The notes below the pieces were generated by a model. That model saw nothing but the letters and a program-made list of their open reading frames with translations, searched no databases and had not been told where the DNA came from. This document shows positions 8,160 to 17,556 of a stretch of 64,000 bases of DNA, piece by piece (the first letter of the stretch is position 1; every line of letters starts with the position of its first letter). Location: contig NZ_JBNGOZ010000007.1 of assembly GCF_050589825.1 (NCBI RefSeq), positions 62,001 to 126,000 of the forward strand. Direction: 5' to 3'. A program made the translations under genes and the position numbers. Origin of the DNA: Carboxylicivirga longa (GTDB lineage: Bacteria > Bacteroidota > Bacteroidia > Bacteroidales > Marinilabiliaceae).

Positions 8160-9566
8160 CTATGGACATGTGCGTTTTGCCGGTCCTATCATATTTTCAG
8201 GCTTTAAAATTTCCTGCAACTGCTCCTCAGATAGTATTCCTTCCTCCAATACTATCTCATACACGCCCTTACCGGTTTTCAGGGCTTCCTTGGCAATGCG
8301 GGTGCTATTTTTGTAGCCAATGTGCGGGTTTAGTGCAGTTACAATACCAATGCTCTTAAGCACCATATTTTCGCATATCTCACGGTTGGCAGTAATACCA
8401 TCAATGCACTTCGTGCGCAAGGTATCCATGCCACGCATTAAAAACTGTATCGACTCCAGAATACTATGCACCAATACCGGCTCCATCACATTCAGCTGTA
8501 GCTGACCCGCCTCAGCAGCGAAGGTCACAGTCAGATCATTACCAATCACCTTGTAACAAATTTGATTCATCACCTCAGGAATTACCGGATTTACCTTACC
8601 CGGCATAATGGAAGATCCGGGCTGCATGGGCGGCAAATTTATCTCATTAAGTCCGGCACGAGGGCCTGATGACAAGAGACGCAAGTCATTACAAACCTTC
8701 GATATTTTAACGGCCATACGTTTTAAAGCCGATGAGTAGATGACATACGAACCCGTATCGGGCGTCGCTTCAACTAAATCCGATGCCAATACAATGGGGA
8801 AACCTGTAATTTCCCGTAAATGCTTAACACAAGCCTCTGAATAACCTTCTACGGAATTAATACCTGTTCCAATAGCTGTAGCGCCCATATTTACCTCCAG
8901 AAACAGATTAGCATTTTGTGTTAGCCGCTCAATTTCCTCTGTCAGGGTCATGGCATAAGCACAAAACTCCTGCCCCAATGTCATAGGTACTGCATCTTGC
9001 AACTGTGTACGCCCCATCTTTATTACATCGGCAAATTCATTACCTTTCTCTTTGAAAGCATTCACCAAAAGCTGTAAGTGATCAATAAGCACATAATTTT
9101 TCCTAATCAAAGCAAGCTTAATGGCCGTAGGATAAGCATCGTTGGTTGACTGCGACAGATTGACAATATCGTTGGGTGAGCAAAACTCATATTGTCCTTT
9201 CTCGTGGCCCATGAGTTCTAATGCCCTGTTGGCAATTACTTCATTGGCATTCATATTGGTACTGGTTCCGGCTCCTCCTTGTATCATATCAATGGGGAAC
9301 TCTTTATCAAAGCGTCCTTCCATCATCTCTTTACAAGCCTGCACAACTGCATTCTTTATCTTGTCATTGACCAGCCCCAACTCATGGTTGGCCTTTATGG
9401 CACCCATTTTAACGGCACCCAGCGCCCATATAAAATGACGATAATGGCTCAGGCGAGCGCTTGATATATTAAAATTTTCGACGGCACGTTGTGTTTGCAC
9501 TCCATAGTATGCATCAACGGGTACTTGCAATTCTCCCAGCAAATCGCTTTCAATACGTGTTGCCAT
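8160..9566 (-). CDS. aspA: Aspartate ammonia-lyase (aspartase)
   Basis: Aspartase reversibly deaminates L-aspartate to fumarate and ammonia in the cytoplasm. The 468-residue product has the superfamily signature GSSIMPGKVNP (317-327) in the flexible loop with the catalytic serine, plus GGAGTSTNMN (98-107) and the substrate-binding NLSQSTNDAYP (136-146). The residues after the signature (VIPEVMNQ) fit aspartase, not class II fumarase, which usually continues with TQCEA. It is flanked by its own terminator and a 300-base leader region, so it is probably a single-gene unit. Substrate is inferred from motifs. Confidence 0.93.
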   Translation of the reverse strand: MATRIESDLLGELQVPVDAYYGVQTQRAVENFNISSARLSHYRHFIWALGAVKMGAIKANHELGLVNDKIKNAVVQACKEMMEGRFDKEFPIDMIQGGAGTSTNMNANEVIANRALELMGHEKGQYEFCSPNDIVNLSQSTNDAYPTAIKLALIRKNYVLIDHLQLLVNAFKEKGNEFADVIKMGRTQLQDAVPMTLGQEFCAYAMTLTEEIERLTQNANLFLEVNMGATAIGTGINSVEGYSEACVKHLREITGFPIVLASDLVEATPDTGSYVIYSSALKRMAVKISKVCNDLRLLSSGPRAGLNEINLPPMQPGSSIMPGKVNPVIPEVMNQICYKVIGNDLTVTFAAEAGQLQLNVMEPVLVHSILESIQFLMRGMDTLRTKCIDGITANREICENMVLKSIGIVTALNPHIGYKNSTRIAKEALKTGKGVYEIVLEEGILSEEQLQEILKPENMIGPAKRTCP

Positions 9567-9862
9567 AATGTGTGGTTTTTTAAATGTTTGTCATACAAAT
9601 ATTATTGTTTTTTTCGAAATAGAATGCTGTCATTGGTCACTTTGCAAAGGCAGGCGTAAAGCAGATGCAGGCAGTTTAAAAGCCATCCTAATGCTTTTTC
9701 TTTAAACTGCTATAACGCATTTATGGTAGAAGCACAAAAATGATGTTTTACACCCTTTAAGTTTCAAACTGTAAGTTGAGGAGAATACCTGTATTGATAT
9801 AATTTAGAATGTATATAGATTAAGCTCCTTATTATGTCCAGGTCTATTGGTGATATAAATCG
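9567..9862. other. Non-coding region upstream of aspA with a perfect inverted repeat
   Basis: No gene is seen in these 296 bases. The notable element is a perfect 10-bp inverted repeat, GCAGTTTAAA (9671-9680) and TTTAAACTGC (9701-9710), with a 20-base spacer. It lies about 105-140 bases upstream of the aspA start and could be a regulator site or an RNA hairpin. A clear -7 box for aspA was not found; AATATTTG on the minus strand (around 9596-9603) is a one-mismatch match. Confidence 0.4.
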
Positions 9863-9890
9863 AAAAAAGGAGCCCGTTAAGGCTCCTTTT
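9863..9890 (-). terminator. Rho-independent terminator after the SusD-like gene
   Basis: The 10-bp perfect stem AAAAGGAGCC (9865-9874) / GGCTCCTTTT (9881-9890) has a 6-base loop and a T run on the minus strand. It ends the sigma-FecR-SusC-SusD cluster. Confidence 0.85.
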
Positions 9891-9914
9891 AAATATGATT
9901 ACTCGTGAATTTGT

Positions 9915-11825
9915 TTACTTACTAATCCACATTTTTGTTGACACAAAGTTATCACCATCGTTGCCGAATGCAGCTTGACGCTCCATGGCTGCGTTGATGT
10001 GCGCTGTATTGTTCATACGCTCTCTGTCTGGGTAATCCAAACGACGCGGACGAACACCACCAGTTATACCACCATTATGGAATGGGGTTGAGAAGAATGC
10101 ATCTGGTGTTTGCTCCACACCTGGCTGTGCATCCTTAATGTTTTCCCAGGTATATGCTGGTAAATCAATATCCTTTGAATATGGAATGCCTACTGGAGTT
10201 ACAGAAACCAGTGACCGGTTCCATAAAGCAAAAGCTTCGTAACCATTGAGGAAAAGCGACTTCCAACGCTCCAAGTGAATTGTTTCAGCCGTTGCCGCCC
10301 CTAAATTAGCAATATAAGCAGCTGCCATATCCTCATAAGTGCTTGCATCACCAGTCGTTTCCTTATACATTTCCATGTAAGTAGCAGGTGAAGCACTCTC
10401 CTTATAAAGGGCTGGGTACTTGCTCATGTTTAACTCAACAGCTTTTGTCAGGTTAGTAGTAGCATCACCAGGAACACTCCATCCCTTGGCAGCAGCCTCA
10501 GCAAGAATGAAATAGGTTTCGTCACCACTAAAGATTACGGTTGGTGCTGTGCGCGAACCTACTGTTTCGGGATTTACAGCACACAGTGTACGGTATTGAG
10601 CATAATCAGCATCATACTTATATATATACAGTACTTCTTTCTTATCATTTCTCACTGTATCGTTAACACCAAGGCGAGCAGCATTAACGAACCAGTCAGC
10701 ATTAACTTCTACTCCTTCAACTTTCATCAGACCTCTTACAGCAGCAGCAGACTCAGCTCCACCTCTCTCTGGATTAAATACCACTGGTTTCCACGCTTCG
10801 CCAGGACGGGCAGCTTCTTCAAAAGGATTGAAGTATGTTTGGCCAGTCCATGCTCTGAACTCACCACCCTGACTGATGATTTGACAAGCTGTATAGAATA
10901 AACGAGGGTCTTTGTTCTGCTGAGCCATACGCAGGTATTCTTCACCAAGGAAAGCATAGGCGAAACCACCCGCTTTACCATTAATAGCCGAACCAGCGCC
11001 ATTCTCGTGAATTCCCCACGCACCACCAACTGTGCTATGCTTTAATAAGGCTGCCGATGTTTTAATGTCAACTTCAGTAATGTAACCAGCCGCATTAGCC
11101 GCAGCTTCCTCTACAACACCCTGAGCCCAAGCTGCATCAGCAGTAGACGCACGCATACCTATTCTAAGTAACAATGAGTTAGCCAAACGTGCCCAAGCCT
11201 CGCGCTGTTCATCAATTGACAGGTGCCCATATACCAAATCATACTTAGAGCCAAATGGAGCGTTCTCACTGCTTAGCAGGATATCTCTGGCGGCTCGTAA
11301 CTTAGCAACCATGCCTTTGTATACATCTTCCTGCGAATTATACGCGGGGTAGAAAAGCAATTCGTTGAAACCTAAGCCAGCTTCTGAGTAAGGAATGTCC
11401 CCGTATAAGTCCGTCAAACGCTGGAAAGAGAGTTCCAACATAATGTCAGACTGTGCCAGTTTGACATCGTTCGAACCATTTTCATCCTTTTCCATTAATT
11501 TACGTTGCATATCGCGACCGTCTTTAATGGTGTTGGTGAATAACACTGACCATTTGGCCTCTGAAAAGCCATCTGACAGTCCGAAGCCCTGTCCTGTTGT
11601 ATAACCACATTGAGTAACCCCAGCAATTGGACCAGTCATGATTAAGTTCCCACGCCACTCTTCATGTCCGTTACCGGCATACAATAACTGTACTTTTCCA
11701 AACTGAAATCCAGCGTCCAAATCTTCAACCCGGTTCGGGTTGTCATTAATTTTTTCAAACTCATCGGTACAGGCACTAAACATGGTTAGCACTGCAGCGA
11801 ATAATAATATACTTAGCTTTTTCAT
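9915..11825 (-). CDS. SusD/RagB-family nutrient-binding outer-membrane lipoprotein
   Basis: SusD-like proteins sit on the cell surface and act as the lid of the SusC channel, handing over oligomeric nutrients. The 636-residue product has a signal peptide with lipobox FSAC (Cys19), the usual FEKINDNPNR start of the mature part, and helical TPR-like regions. The conserved LTDLYGDIPYSEA and the late FILAEAAAKGW support the SusD-like 2 group. It starts 5 bases after the SusC stop. Ligand is unknown: there is no glycoside hydrolase, sulfatase or peptidase in the cluster. Confidence 0.93.
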   Translation of the reverse strand: MKKLSILLFAAVLTMFSACTDEFEKINDNPNRVEDLDAGFQFGKVQLLYAGNGHEEWRGNLIMTGPIAGVTQCGYTTGQGFGLSDGFSEAKWSVLFTNTIKDGRDMQRKLMEKDENGSNDVKLAQSDIMLELSFQRLTDLYGDIPYSEAGLGFNELLFYPAYNSQEDVYKGMVAKLRAARDILLSSENAPFGSKYDLVYGHLSIDEQREAWARLANSLLLRIGMRASTADAAWAQGVVEEAAANAAGYITEVDIKTSAALLKHSTVGGAWGIHENGAGSAINGKAGGFAYAFLGEEYLRMAQQNKDPRLFYTACQIISQGGEFRAWTGQTYFNPFEEAARPGEAWKPVVFNPERGGAESAAAVRGLMKVEGVEVNADWFVNAARLGVNDTVRNDKKEVLYIYKYDADYAQYRTLCAVNPETVGSRTAPTVIFSGDETYFILAEAAAKGWSVPGDATTNLTKAVELNMSKYPALYKESASPATYMEMYKETTGDASTYEDMAAAYIANLGAATAETIHLERWKSLFLNGYEAFALWNRSLVSVTPVGIPYSKDIDLPAYTWENIKDAQPGVEQTPDAFFSTPFHNGGITGGVRPRRLDYPDRERMNNTAHINAAMERQAAFGNDGDNFVSTKMWISK

Positions 11826-11830
11826 TCTGA

Positions 11831-14800
11831 TTAAAATTTCACGTTAACATTGAAACCAAAGCTTGCTGGTAAAGCCATGTTACCATATTCAATACCCTGA
11901 CCTCCGTTACTGATTGAGTAAGTGGATTGAGGATCAATATTGTCAGTAGAACGGTAAAGGTATCCTAAGTTTTTACCGAACAAACCTACCGATGCGCTCT
12001 TGAAGTACTTAGAGTCTGTAAACAACTGACTTGGCAAACGGTATGACAGACTTAATTCGCGTAACGACACAAAAGAAGCATCATATACAAATAGCTCATC
12101 AATTGATGCTAAGGCACCGTAAACATCCTCAGGACGAGCTGTTGTTGTCTGACCTTCTAATTCAGCCGAGCTCCATGCTTGTCCTGCAACGTATTCGCTT
12201 CTTCCAAGTGTATTTTCGTGTTTACCCATTGCGTAAGCTGAGGCTTCAGTAGCTGAATAAACTTCACCACCAAACTTAGAATCGAACAGTACGTTTAATG
12301 TAAATTGCTTGTAAGTTAAAGTATTGCTCCAACCTAACATTACCGGATGGTAAGCACCACCTAATTTTGTAAACTCGTTAGAAGCCTGTGGCAAACCATT
12401 TTTACCGATTACTATCTTACCATTCTCATCACGAACAAAAGTACGCCCCATGATGGCACCATATTCCTCACCCACAGCTGCAATCACATTTACACCAGCT
12501 CCACTCATTAGGTTCAACTGAGTTACATCGTCAGCCAATTCGGTTACTTCGTTGATGTTATATGCGAAGTTAAGTGAGGTATTCCATGAGAAATTGGCAC
12601 TACGGTATGGATTAGCATACAATACAGCTTCCCATCCCCTGTTTTCGATAGAACCTGAGTTAACAATTGCCTCGTTGTAACCTGAAGCATTAGATACATC
12701 GATTGGCATAATCTGATCATCAGCTACTGAATTGTAATAAGTTACATCTAAGCCTAAACGGTTATTCAAAAATTTAATATCGGCACCAATCTCATAAGAA
12801 GTCATAATAGATGGCTTCAAGGTAGCGTTAGGAATCGTAGCTCCGTCAATACCTGCCACAATATTGTTTCCCCCACCCCATGTTGGATGTGCATTATCAT
12901 CTGGCTTGTATTGTAACACTAATTGATAAGGATCGGTATCAGAACCTACCTGAGCCCATGAACCACGTACTTTTGCAAAGGTGATCCAGCTTGGCATCTC
13001 CACCATTTCAGATACAATCACAGAAGTACTTACAGATGGGTAGAAGTACGAGTTGTTATCAGAAGGTAGTGTTGACGACCAGTCATTACGTGCAGATAAA
13101 TCAAAATACAACATGCTGCCATAACGGAACTGAGCAGTACTGTAAACAGAATTGATGCGTTTACGGCTATAATCAACAACCTGAGTATTATCGTTACCAA
13201 ATCCAGGACGTTGTAAATCAGGTAAAGTAAAACCAACAGAGTAAATGCTTAACCCTTCATACTCACGATCCATACGCGAAGCACCAGCATTAACGGTTAA
13301 ACCAAGTTTATCGGTAAAGTTACGATCATAGTTCAAAAGAAAATCGTAGTTCGACTCCACTTCGTCAGCCTTCATCATACTACCACGACCATCAGTGTAA
13401 TAAGGTGTTCCAATTGGGTAAACCGACTCGTTAGCAAAGAAAGTCATGTCGCTACCGGCCCTCACCTGAGCGTTTAAGTGGTCTGTAATATTCAGTTTGG
13501 CATTCACCAATGACATTACGCGCTTCTTACGATATTGGTGATCAATCTCGTTGGTTGTCCAATAAATATTGCTGTTACCATTAACTCCTAATCCAATTGG
13601 CAAACCTGTCACAGGATCTTTATAGTTCCTTAAATCATCAAGCGACACGTTATTAGGCACACCTAACAACTGAGAAGTTGGGTTAAATGGTGTGGCACCC
13701 ATCATCGCATTCTCAGACTCTTCATCGGTATAAGAAATCTTAGCGTTGATTTCTAAACGGTCGTTAAATGCTTTTGTACCACCAGATACATTAAATGTAT
13801 TACGGTCGTATGAAGTTCCGGGAACTAAACCATTGTTAGTTGTATTAGAATAAGATAAACGAAGATTCGCTTTCTCTGTATTGTGATTAACAGCTACAGA
13901 GTTCGTCCACGTCATACCTGTATCAAAAAATTCGCGTTCATTATCATAAAACTTGTAATCCTTTTGCTGCCCGTTATAATTCACATACGAATTTGTATCA
14001 CTGTACTTAGCACCCCACATGCTTGTTTGTTCTCTACCTGCATCGATAGTCTGAGGTGCATTCCCTTTGGTACCCTGACCATAAACCTCTTGCCAATTAG
14101 AATAAATACGGGCTTTATCGAAAGTAATGTTCGAGTTAAAATCAACAGTAGTACCCTGCTCACCTTTACCTGACTTAGTAGTTACCAGTACTACACCATT
14201 GATAGCGCGTGAACCATACAAAGCCGTTGCAGCAGGACCTTTTAGTACTGAGATATTTTCAATATCATCAGCCGAAATACCTGACAAACCGTTTCCTGAG
14301 TCAACACCTCCGTTATCCGCGTCATCAGCGTTAGAGAACTGAGTGTTTGAGATAGGCACACCGTCCACCACGTATAAAGGCTCATTAGAACCTGAAAGCA
14401 CAGCAGCACCACGAATCAGTACAGATGATGAACCACCCGCACCCTGCGATGAAGTATTAATCTGAACACCAGCCATACGACCAGAAAGTGCACCCATTGG
14501 GTTAGCATCTTTCATTGTTTCAAACGCTTCTTCACCTACTTCAACAGCCGAGTATCCCAAAGCTTTCTTTTCACGCTTAATACCAAGGGCAGTAACAACC
14601 ACTTCGTCCACATTCATTACATCTTCCTGCATTGTCACGTCATAAGAGGCATCTGGTGCAACGGTAATTTCCTGACTGGCAAAACCAATAAAAGAATACA
14701 CAATTACACTATTTGCTGGTACTTCTAAGGTAAATTGTCCATCCAGGTTGGTAATGGTACCGGTTGTGGTTCCTTTAACAGACACATTTACACCTGGTAT

Positions 14801-15229
14801 GCCCATACCAAACTGATCAACAACAGTACCTGATACAGTTACATCACCCTGCTGTACAGCACTCTCATGAGCTGCATCAGCAACAATCACTACCTGATTA
14901 CCATACAGTTTAAATGTGGCATTTTGAAGCACATCGTTCAGTACCGCTTCAACACTCTGGTTATTGGCCGCTACCGAAACAGTTTGCTGCACATCCACCT
15001 GCTCTTCGTTATAAACGAAAACCATTTTACTCTGTGCCTCAATTTCATTAAGACATTCGCGAAGCGTAACCTCGCGTAACTGAAGATTAACCTTTTGCTC
15101 TTTCAAACGGATTGCTGCTGACAGCGAATTGGAGCCAAAAATTGTAATTAAACAAGCAATGATGCTTAGCTTAATCAAATTTTTTACCCGAACCGGAAAG
15201 AAGGATTTTAATTTCCCAGTGAAATTCAT
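11831..15229 (-). CDS. SusC/RagA-family TonB-dependent transporter with STN domain
   Basis: This is a 1132-residue outer-membrane active transporter. Domains in order: a signal anchor (to about 39), an N-terminal signalling STN domain (about 48-118), a carboxypeptidase regulatory-like domain (about 131-203), a TonB-box-like DEVVVTALG (208-216), a plug with VLIRG and LYVVDGVPI, then a 22-strand-type barrel ending in aromatic NVNVKF. The STN domain is what usually talks to a FecR anti-sigma factor, and such a gene lies directly upstream, so substrate binding probably induces the cluster. Substrate is unknown. Confidence 0.95.
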   Translation of the reverse strand: MNFTGKLKSFFPVRVKNLIKLSIIACLITIFGSNSLSAAIRLKEQKVNLQLREVTLRECLNEIEAQSKMVFVYNEEQVDVQQTVSVAANNQSVEAVLNDVLQNATFKLYGNQVVIVADAAHESAVQQGDVTVSGTVVDQFGMGIPGVNVSVKGTTTGTITNLDGQFTLEVPANSVIVYSFIGFASQEITVAPDASYDVTMQEDVMNVDEVVVTALGIKREKKALGYSAVEVGEEAFETMKDANPMGALSGRMAGVQINTSSQGAGGSSSVLIRGAAVLSGSNEPLYVVDGVPISNTQFSNADDADNGGVDSGNGLSGISADDIENISVLKGPAATALYGSRAINGVVLVTTKSGKGEQGTTVDFNSNITFDKARIYSNWQEVYGQGTKGNAPQTIDAGREQTSMWGAKYSDTNSYVNYNGQQKDYKFYDNEREFFDTGMTWTNSVAVNHNTEKANLRLSYSNTTNNGLVPGTSYDRNTFNVSGGTKAFNDRLEINAKISYTDEESENAMMGATPFNPTSQLLGVPNNVSLDDLRNYKDPVTGLPIGLGVNGNSNIYWTTNEIDHQYRKKRVMSLVNAKLNITDHLNAQVRAGSDMTFFANESVYPIGTPYYTDGRGSMMKADEVESNYDFLLNYDRNFTDKLGLTVNAGASRMDREYEGLSIYSVGFTLPDLQRPGFGNDNTQVVDYSRKRINSVYSTAQFRYGSMLYFDLSARNDWSSTLPSDNNSYFYPSVSTSVIVSEMVEMPSWITFAKVRGSWAQVGSDTDPYQLVLQYKPDDNAHPTWGGGNNIVAGIDGATIPNATLKPSIMTSYEIGADIKFLNNRLGLDVTYYNSVADDQIMPIDVSNASGYNEAIVNSGSIENRGWEAVLYANPYRSANFSWNTSLNFAYNINEVTELADDVTQLNLMSGAGVNVIAAVGEEYGAIMGRTFVRDENGKIVIGKNGLPQASNEFTKLGGAYHPVMLGWSNTLTYKQFTLNVLFDSKFGGEVYSATEASAYAMGKHENTLGRSEYVAGQAWSSAELEGQTTTARPEDVYGALASIDELFVYDASFVSLRELSLSYRLPSQLFTDSKYFKSASVGLFGKNLGYLYRSTDNIDPQSTYSISNGGQGIEYGNMALPASFGFNVNVKF

Positions 15230-15267
15230 AAATTTGATTGTTTAATTAAATGATTAAAAATTATTCG

Positions 15268-15299
15268 AAAGGGTGTGTTTTTGACCGAGCGCACCCTTT
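15268..15299 (-). other. Hairpin between fecR-like gene and susC
   Basis: On the minus strand, AAAGGGTG (15299-15292) pairs with CACCCTTT (15275-15268) across a 16-base loop. It sits in the 73-base gap between the anti-sigma and SusC genes. No immediate T run follows, so it may be an RNA-processing or attenuation element, not a full terminator. Confidence 0.4.
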
Positions 15300-15302
15300 A
15301 CT

Positions 15303-16457
15303 TTATTCTGGTCTATATAATTCTATTCTACTTCCATTTATTTTACATTCAACCCCTACTAAATCACACAAAGCATTTATAACATTCTCTGGTTCTTCTT
15401 CCAAAAGAAGCTTACCACTAAGAATATCTGATTCACTAAGCAACTGCTTATCAAAGACTATCTGGTAATTATAATAACACTCTACCTGCCTAATCAATTG
15501 GCTGAATGTAGCGTGATTAAGTGTCAGATAACCATCTTTCCAGCTTGTATACAATGCAGGATCAACACTGAATGTACTCATTCTGTTAAGTCCCTTATTC
15601 AAGCTTGCCTTTTGCCCAGGCTCAAGCACCACTTTCTGAGCGCTGTTATTATGTTCTATTTGAAGAGAGCCATTAACCAGAACAGCTTCCCCATTTTGCT
15701 CACCATCATAAGCATTAATATTAAAAGCAGTACCCAACACAGTATAAGTCATATCATTAGTCAATACTCGAAAGGCCTTACTGGGATTATGTGCCACTTC
15801 AAAGTATCCTTCACCTACCAGCATCACTTCCCGCTTATCACTATTTCTAAAATGGTTGGGGAAAATAAGTTGACTCCCTGCGTTTAACCATACCTGCGTT
15901 CCATCAGCCAACAATATTTTGGCCGTTTTACCATAAGGAACTTTCAGGGTATTAATGAAAACAGAGTTGCCATTCGGCACTTCATCCACTACTTTATCTT
16001 CAACACTCAACTGTTGTCCATTGTGTATCAGCTCAATACTAGCATGGCTTACCGTCGTTTCCATAGTATCCCCACGAGTAGTTGTGATGGTAGTATTCGT
16101 TAGCAAATCTTCCTGCTCCATCACAAAAGCAAATAAGTCATTTTCAACAGGTGCCGACGGAATAAGTATATATAGAGTTACTAAAAGCAATATGGAAGCA
16201 GCTGATGACAGGAAAATAAGCTTGCGATGACTCTTTTTTTCGTATTGAAAATTAACACCATAACGATCGACAAAACAATTCCATTCATCACCCGCCTCGT
16301 GCTCAAGTTCATGCTGGCGGGACAAGCTCTTAAAAATCAACTCGTTCATTTCTGACTGCTTAAGCCATTGACTTAAAGTCAGCATGTGCTGAGCATTAGC
16401 AGTACCCGCTAAATAACGCTTTATTAAACTCCTTATATTTTCGCTAACAATCTTCAT
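15303..16457 (-). CDS. FecR-family anti-sigma factor
   Basis: The product spans the inner membrane and holds the ECF sigma factor inactive until the SusC STN domain signals. It has 384 residues: an N-terminal cytoplasmic sigma-binding part (1-75), one membrane helix at about 80-100, and a periplasmic FecR domain (about 165-265, with VPYGKTAKILLADGTQVWLN and RVLTNDMTYTVLGTAFNI). A C-terminal DUF4974-like domain (about 310-384) completes it, the standard Bacteroidota layout. It lies between the sigma gene (62-base gap) and susC (73-base gap). Confidence 0.93.
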   Translation of the reverse strand: MKIVSENIRSLIKRYLAGTANAQHMLTLSQWLKQSEMNELIFKSLSRQHELEHEAGDEWNCFVDRYGVNFQYEKKSHRKLIFLSSAASILLLVTLYILIPSAPVENDLFAFVMEQEDLLTNTTITTTRGDTMETTVSHASIELIHNGQQLSVEDKVVDEVPNGNSVFINTLKVPYGKTAKILLADGTQVWLNAGSQLIFPNHFRNSDKREVMLVGEGYFEVAHNPSKAFRVLTNDMTYTVLGTAFNINAYDGEQNGEAVLVNGSLQIEHNNSAQKVVLEPGQKASLNKGLNRMSTFSVDPALYTSWKDGYLTLNHATFSQLIRQVECYYNYQIVFDKQLLSESDILSGKLLLEEEPENVINALCDLVGVECKINGSRIELYRPE

Positions 16458-16519
16458 CCTCTACTACTAATACATGCAAAAGAGCATACCCCCACAAAAA
16501 AAATTGATCTTTTTTAATA

Positions 16520-17104
16520 CTAAAAAACAAAAAGTAGTAAAACGAATCCTACTACATGCCGCAACCTAATGCGTAACATTTTATTGGCCAATGTTATATG
16601 GCGCTCTACTCCTTTGGTTGTTATATCAAGATGCTCGGCTATTTCGGCGTGGGACTGTCCTTCAATCTTTGCCAAACGAAATACCTCCTTGCGTTTTCCC
16701 GGCATTTCATCAATGGCCTTTTTTATTTCATCAATAACATAAAGATCCTGATCCCCAGCTGCTGGCAAATCAAAATCTACTTTATATACATGCTCGATAT
16801 CCTCACAGTGCTTGGCAAAATCAACAAAGCGAGCATGAACTTCATCTTTCTTCAATACATTTAAACAGGCATTGCGTACTGATCGGAATAACAATCCTTT
16901 AAGCGATTGATCACAGTCTATTTCGCTTCTATTGGACCACAATTTAAAAAAAGCCTCCTGAACAATGTCTTCGGCCTCATCGCGCCGAGCCACAAACAGG
17001 TTCGCGTAATTTAATAAGCGCTTAAAGTGAGCCATATAGAATTTCTGAAATGCTTTCAGATTCCCTGCTTGTATTTTTTTTGCCGTCTCTTTTCCCCGGA
17101 TCAT
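16520..17104 (-). CDS. ECF-type RNA polymerase sigma factor
   Basis: This 194-residue ECF sigma factor has region 2 with DEAEDIVQEAFFKLW (42-56) and region 4 at about 130-180 with the helix-turn-helix GQSHAEIAEHLDITTKGVERH. A short hydrophobic tail (VVGFVLLLFVF) ends the protein, as in many Bacteroidota SusC-linked ECF factors. It is first in the run with FecR, SusC and SusD, which are its likely targets. Its own promoter is not clear; TATATTCG on the minus strand, upstream of the start, is a one-mismatch -7 box. Confidence 0.95.
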   Translation of the reverse strand: MIRGKETAKKIQAGNLKAFQKFYMAHFKRLLNYANLFVARRDEAEDIVQEAFFKLWSNRSEIDCDQSLKGLLFRSVRNACLNVLKKDEVHARFVDFAKHCEDIEHVYKVDFDLPAAGDQDLYVIDEIKKAIDEMPGKRKEVFRLAKIEGQSHAEIAEHLDITTKGVERHITLANKMLRIRLRHVVGFVLLLFVF

Positions 17105-17533
17105 AATACACCCTTTAAAAGCATGAATTTAAATAGCTGTTATTTTTACGTTACGAATATAGTCTTCCACCCATCGAAAGGACTCCACAAATGTTCATAC
17201 TATAAATTACCATCCCATTAAAACACTAAAACCCTCTCCGCCTGATCCTTAAGAGACCTGGCTAAATGAGCATTGTACATTCAATAAGCGCATAAGGAGA
17301 TGCTTTTAAAGAATTTTAACCCCCCTGAGTAGCTCTTAAAAAGTTAAAAAGTGCAACTTCTTGTGAAGAAGACAGCACAATTTCATTTATTCATCATCAA
17401 TTATTAGGAGCTTCATAAAGTATTACAAGCCACTGATCAAAAATACATTCGGATCAAATGCAATATAATCAGTTAGATAATCGGCAGACCGAATTACATA
17501 AAAAGGCGGCTTAACTATTCAACATTTTAAAAC
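17105..17533. other. Long divergent intergenic region with a palindromic hairpin
   Basis: This region of about 430 bases separates the ECF sigma gene from gltX and holds no gene I can support. The best structured element is 17351-17378: arms CTTCTT/AAGAAG (17357-17362, 17366-17371) nested inside GTGC/GCAC (17351-17354, 17375-17378). It could be an operator or RNA hairpin. The rest is AT-rich with no repeats that I can see. Confidence 0.4.
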
Positions 17534-17541
17534 TATCTTTG
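17534..17541 (+). promoter_or_regulatory. Putative -7 box for gltX
   Basis: TATCTTTG is a full TAnnTTTG match, 15 bases before the chosen ATG, giving a very short leader. This argues against the TTG at 17539 as the start, since that codon lies inside the promoter. Confidence 0.55.
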
Positions 17542-17556
17542 CAAAAAAAAGAGCCT

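Noticed and set aside
15498..15887. 129-codon open frame on the plus strand
   Set aside because: It is antisense to the FecR-type gene, and the protein is low in meaning and rich in His, Ile and Thr. No promoter.
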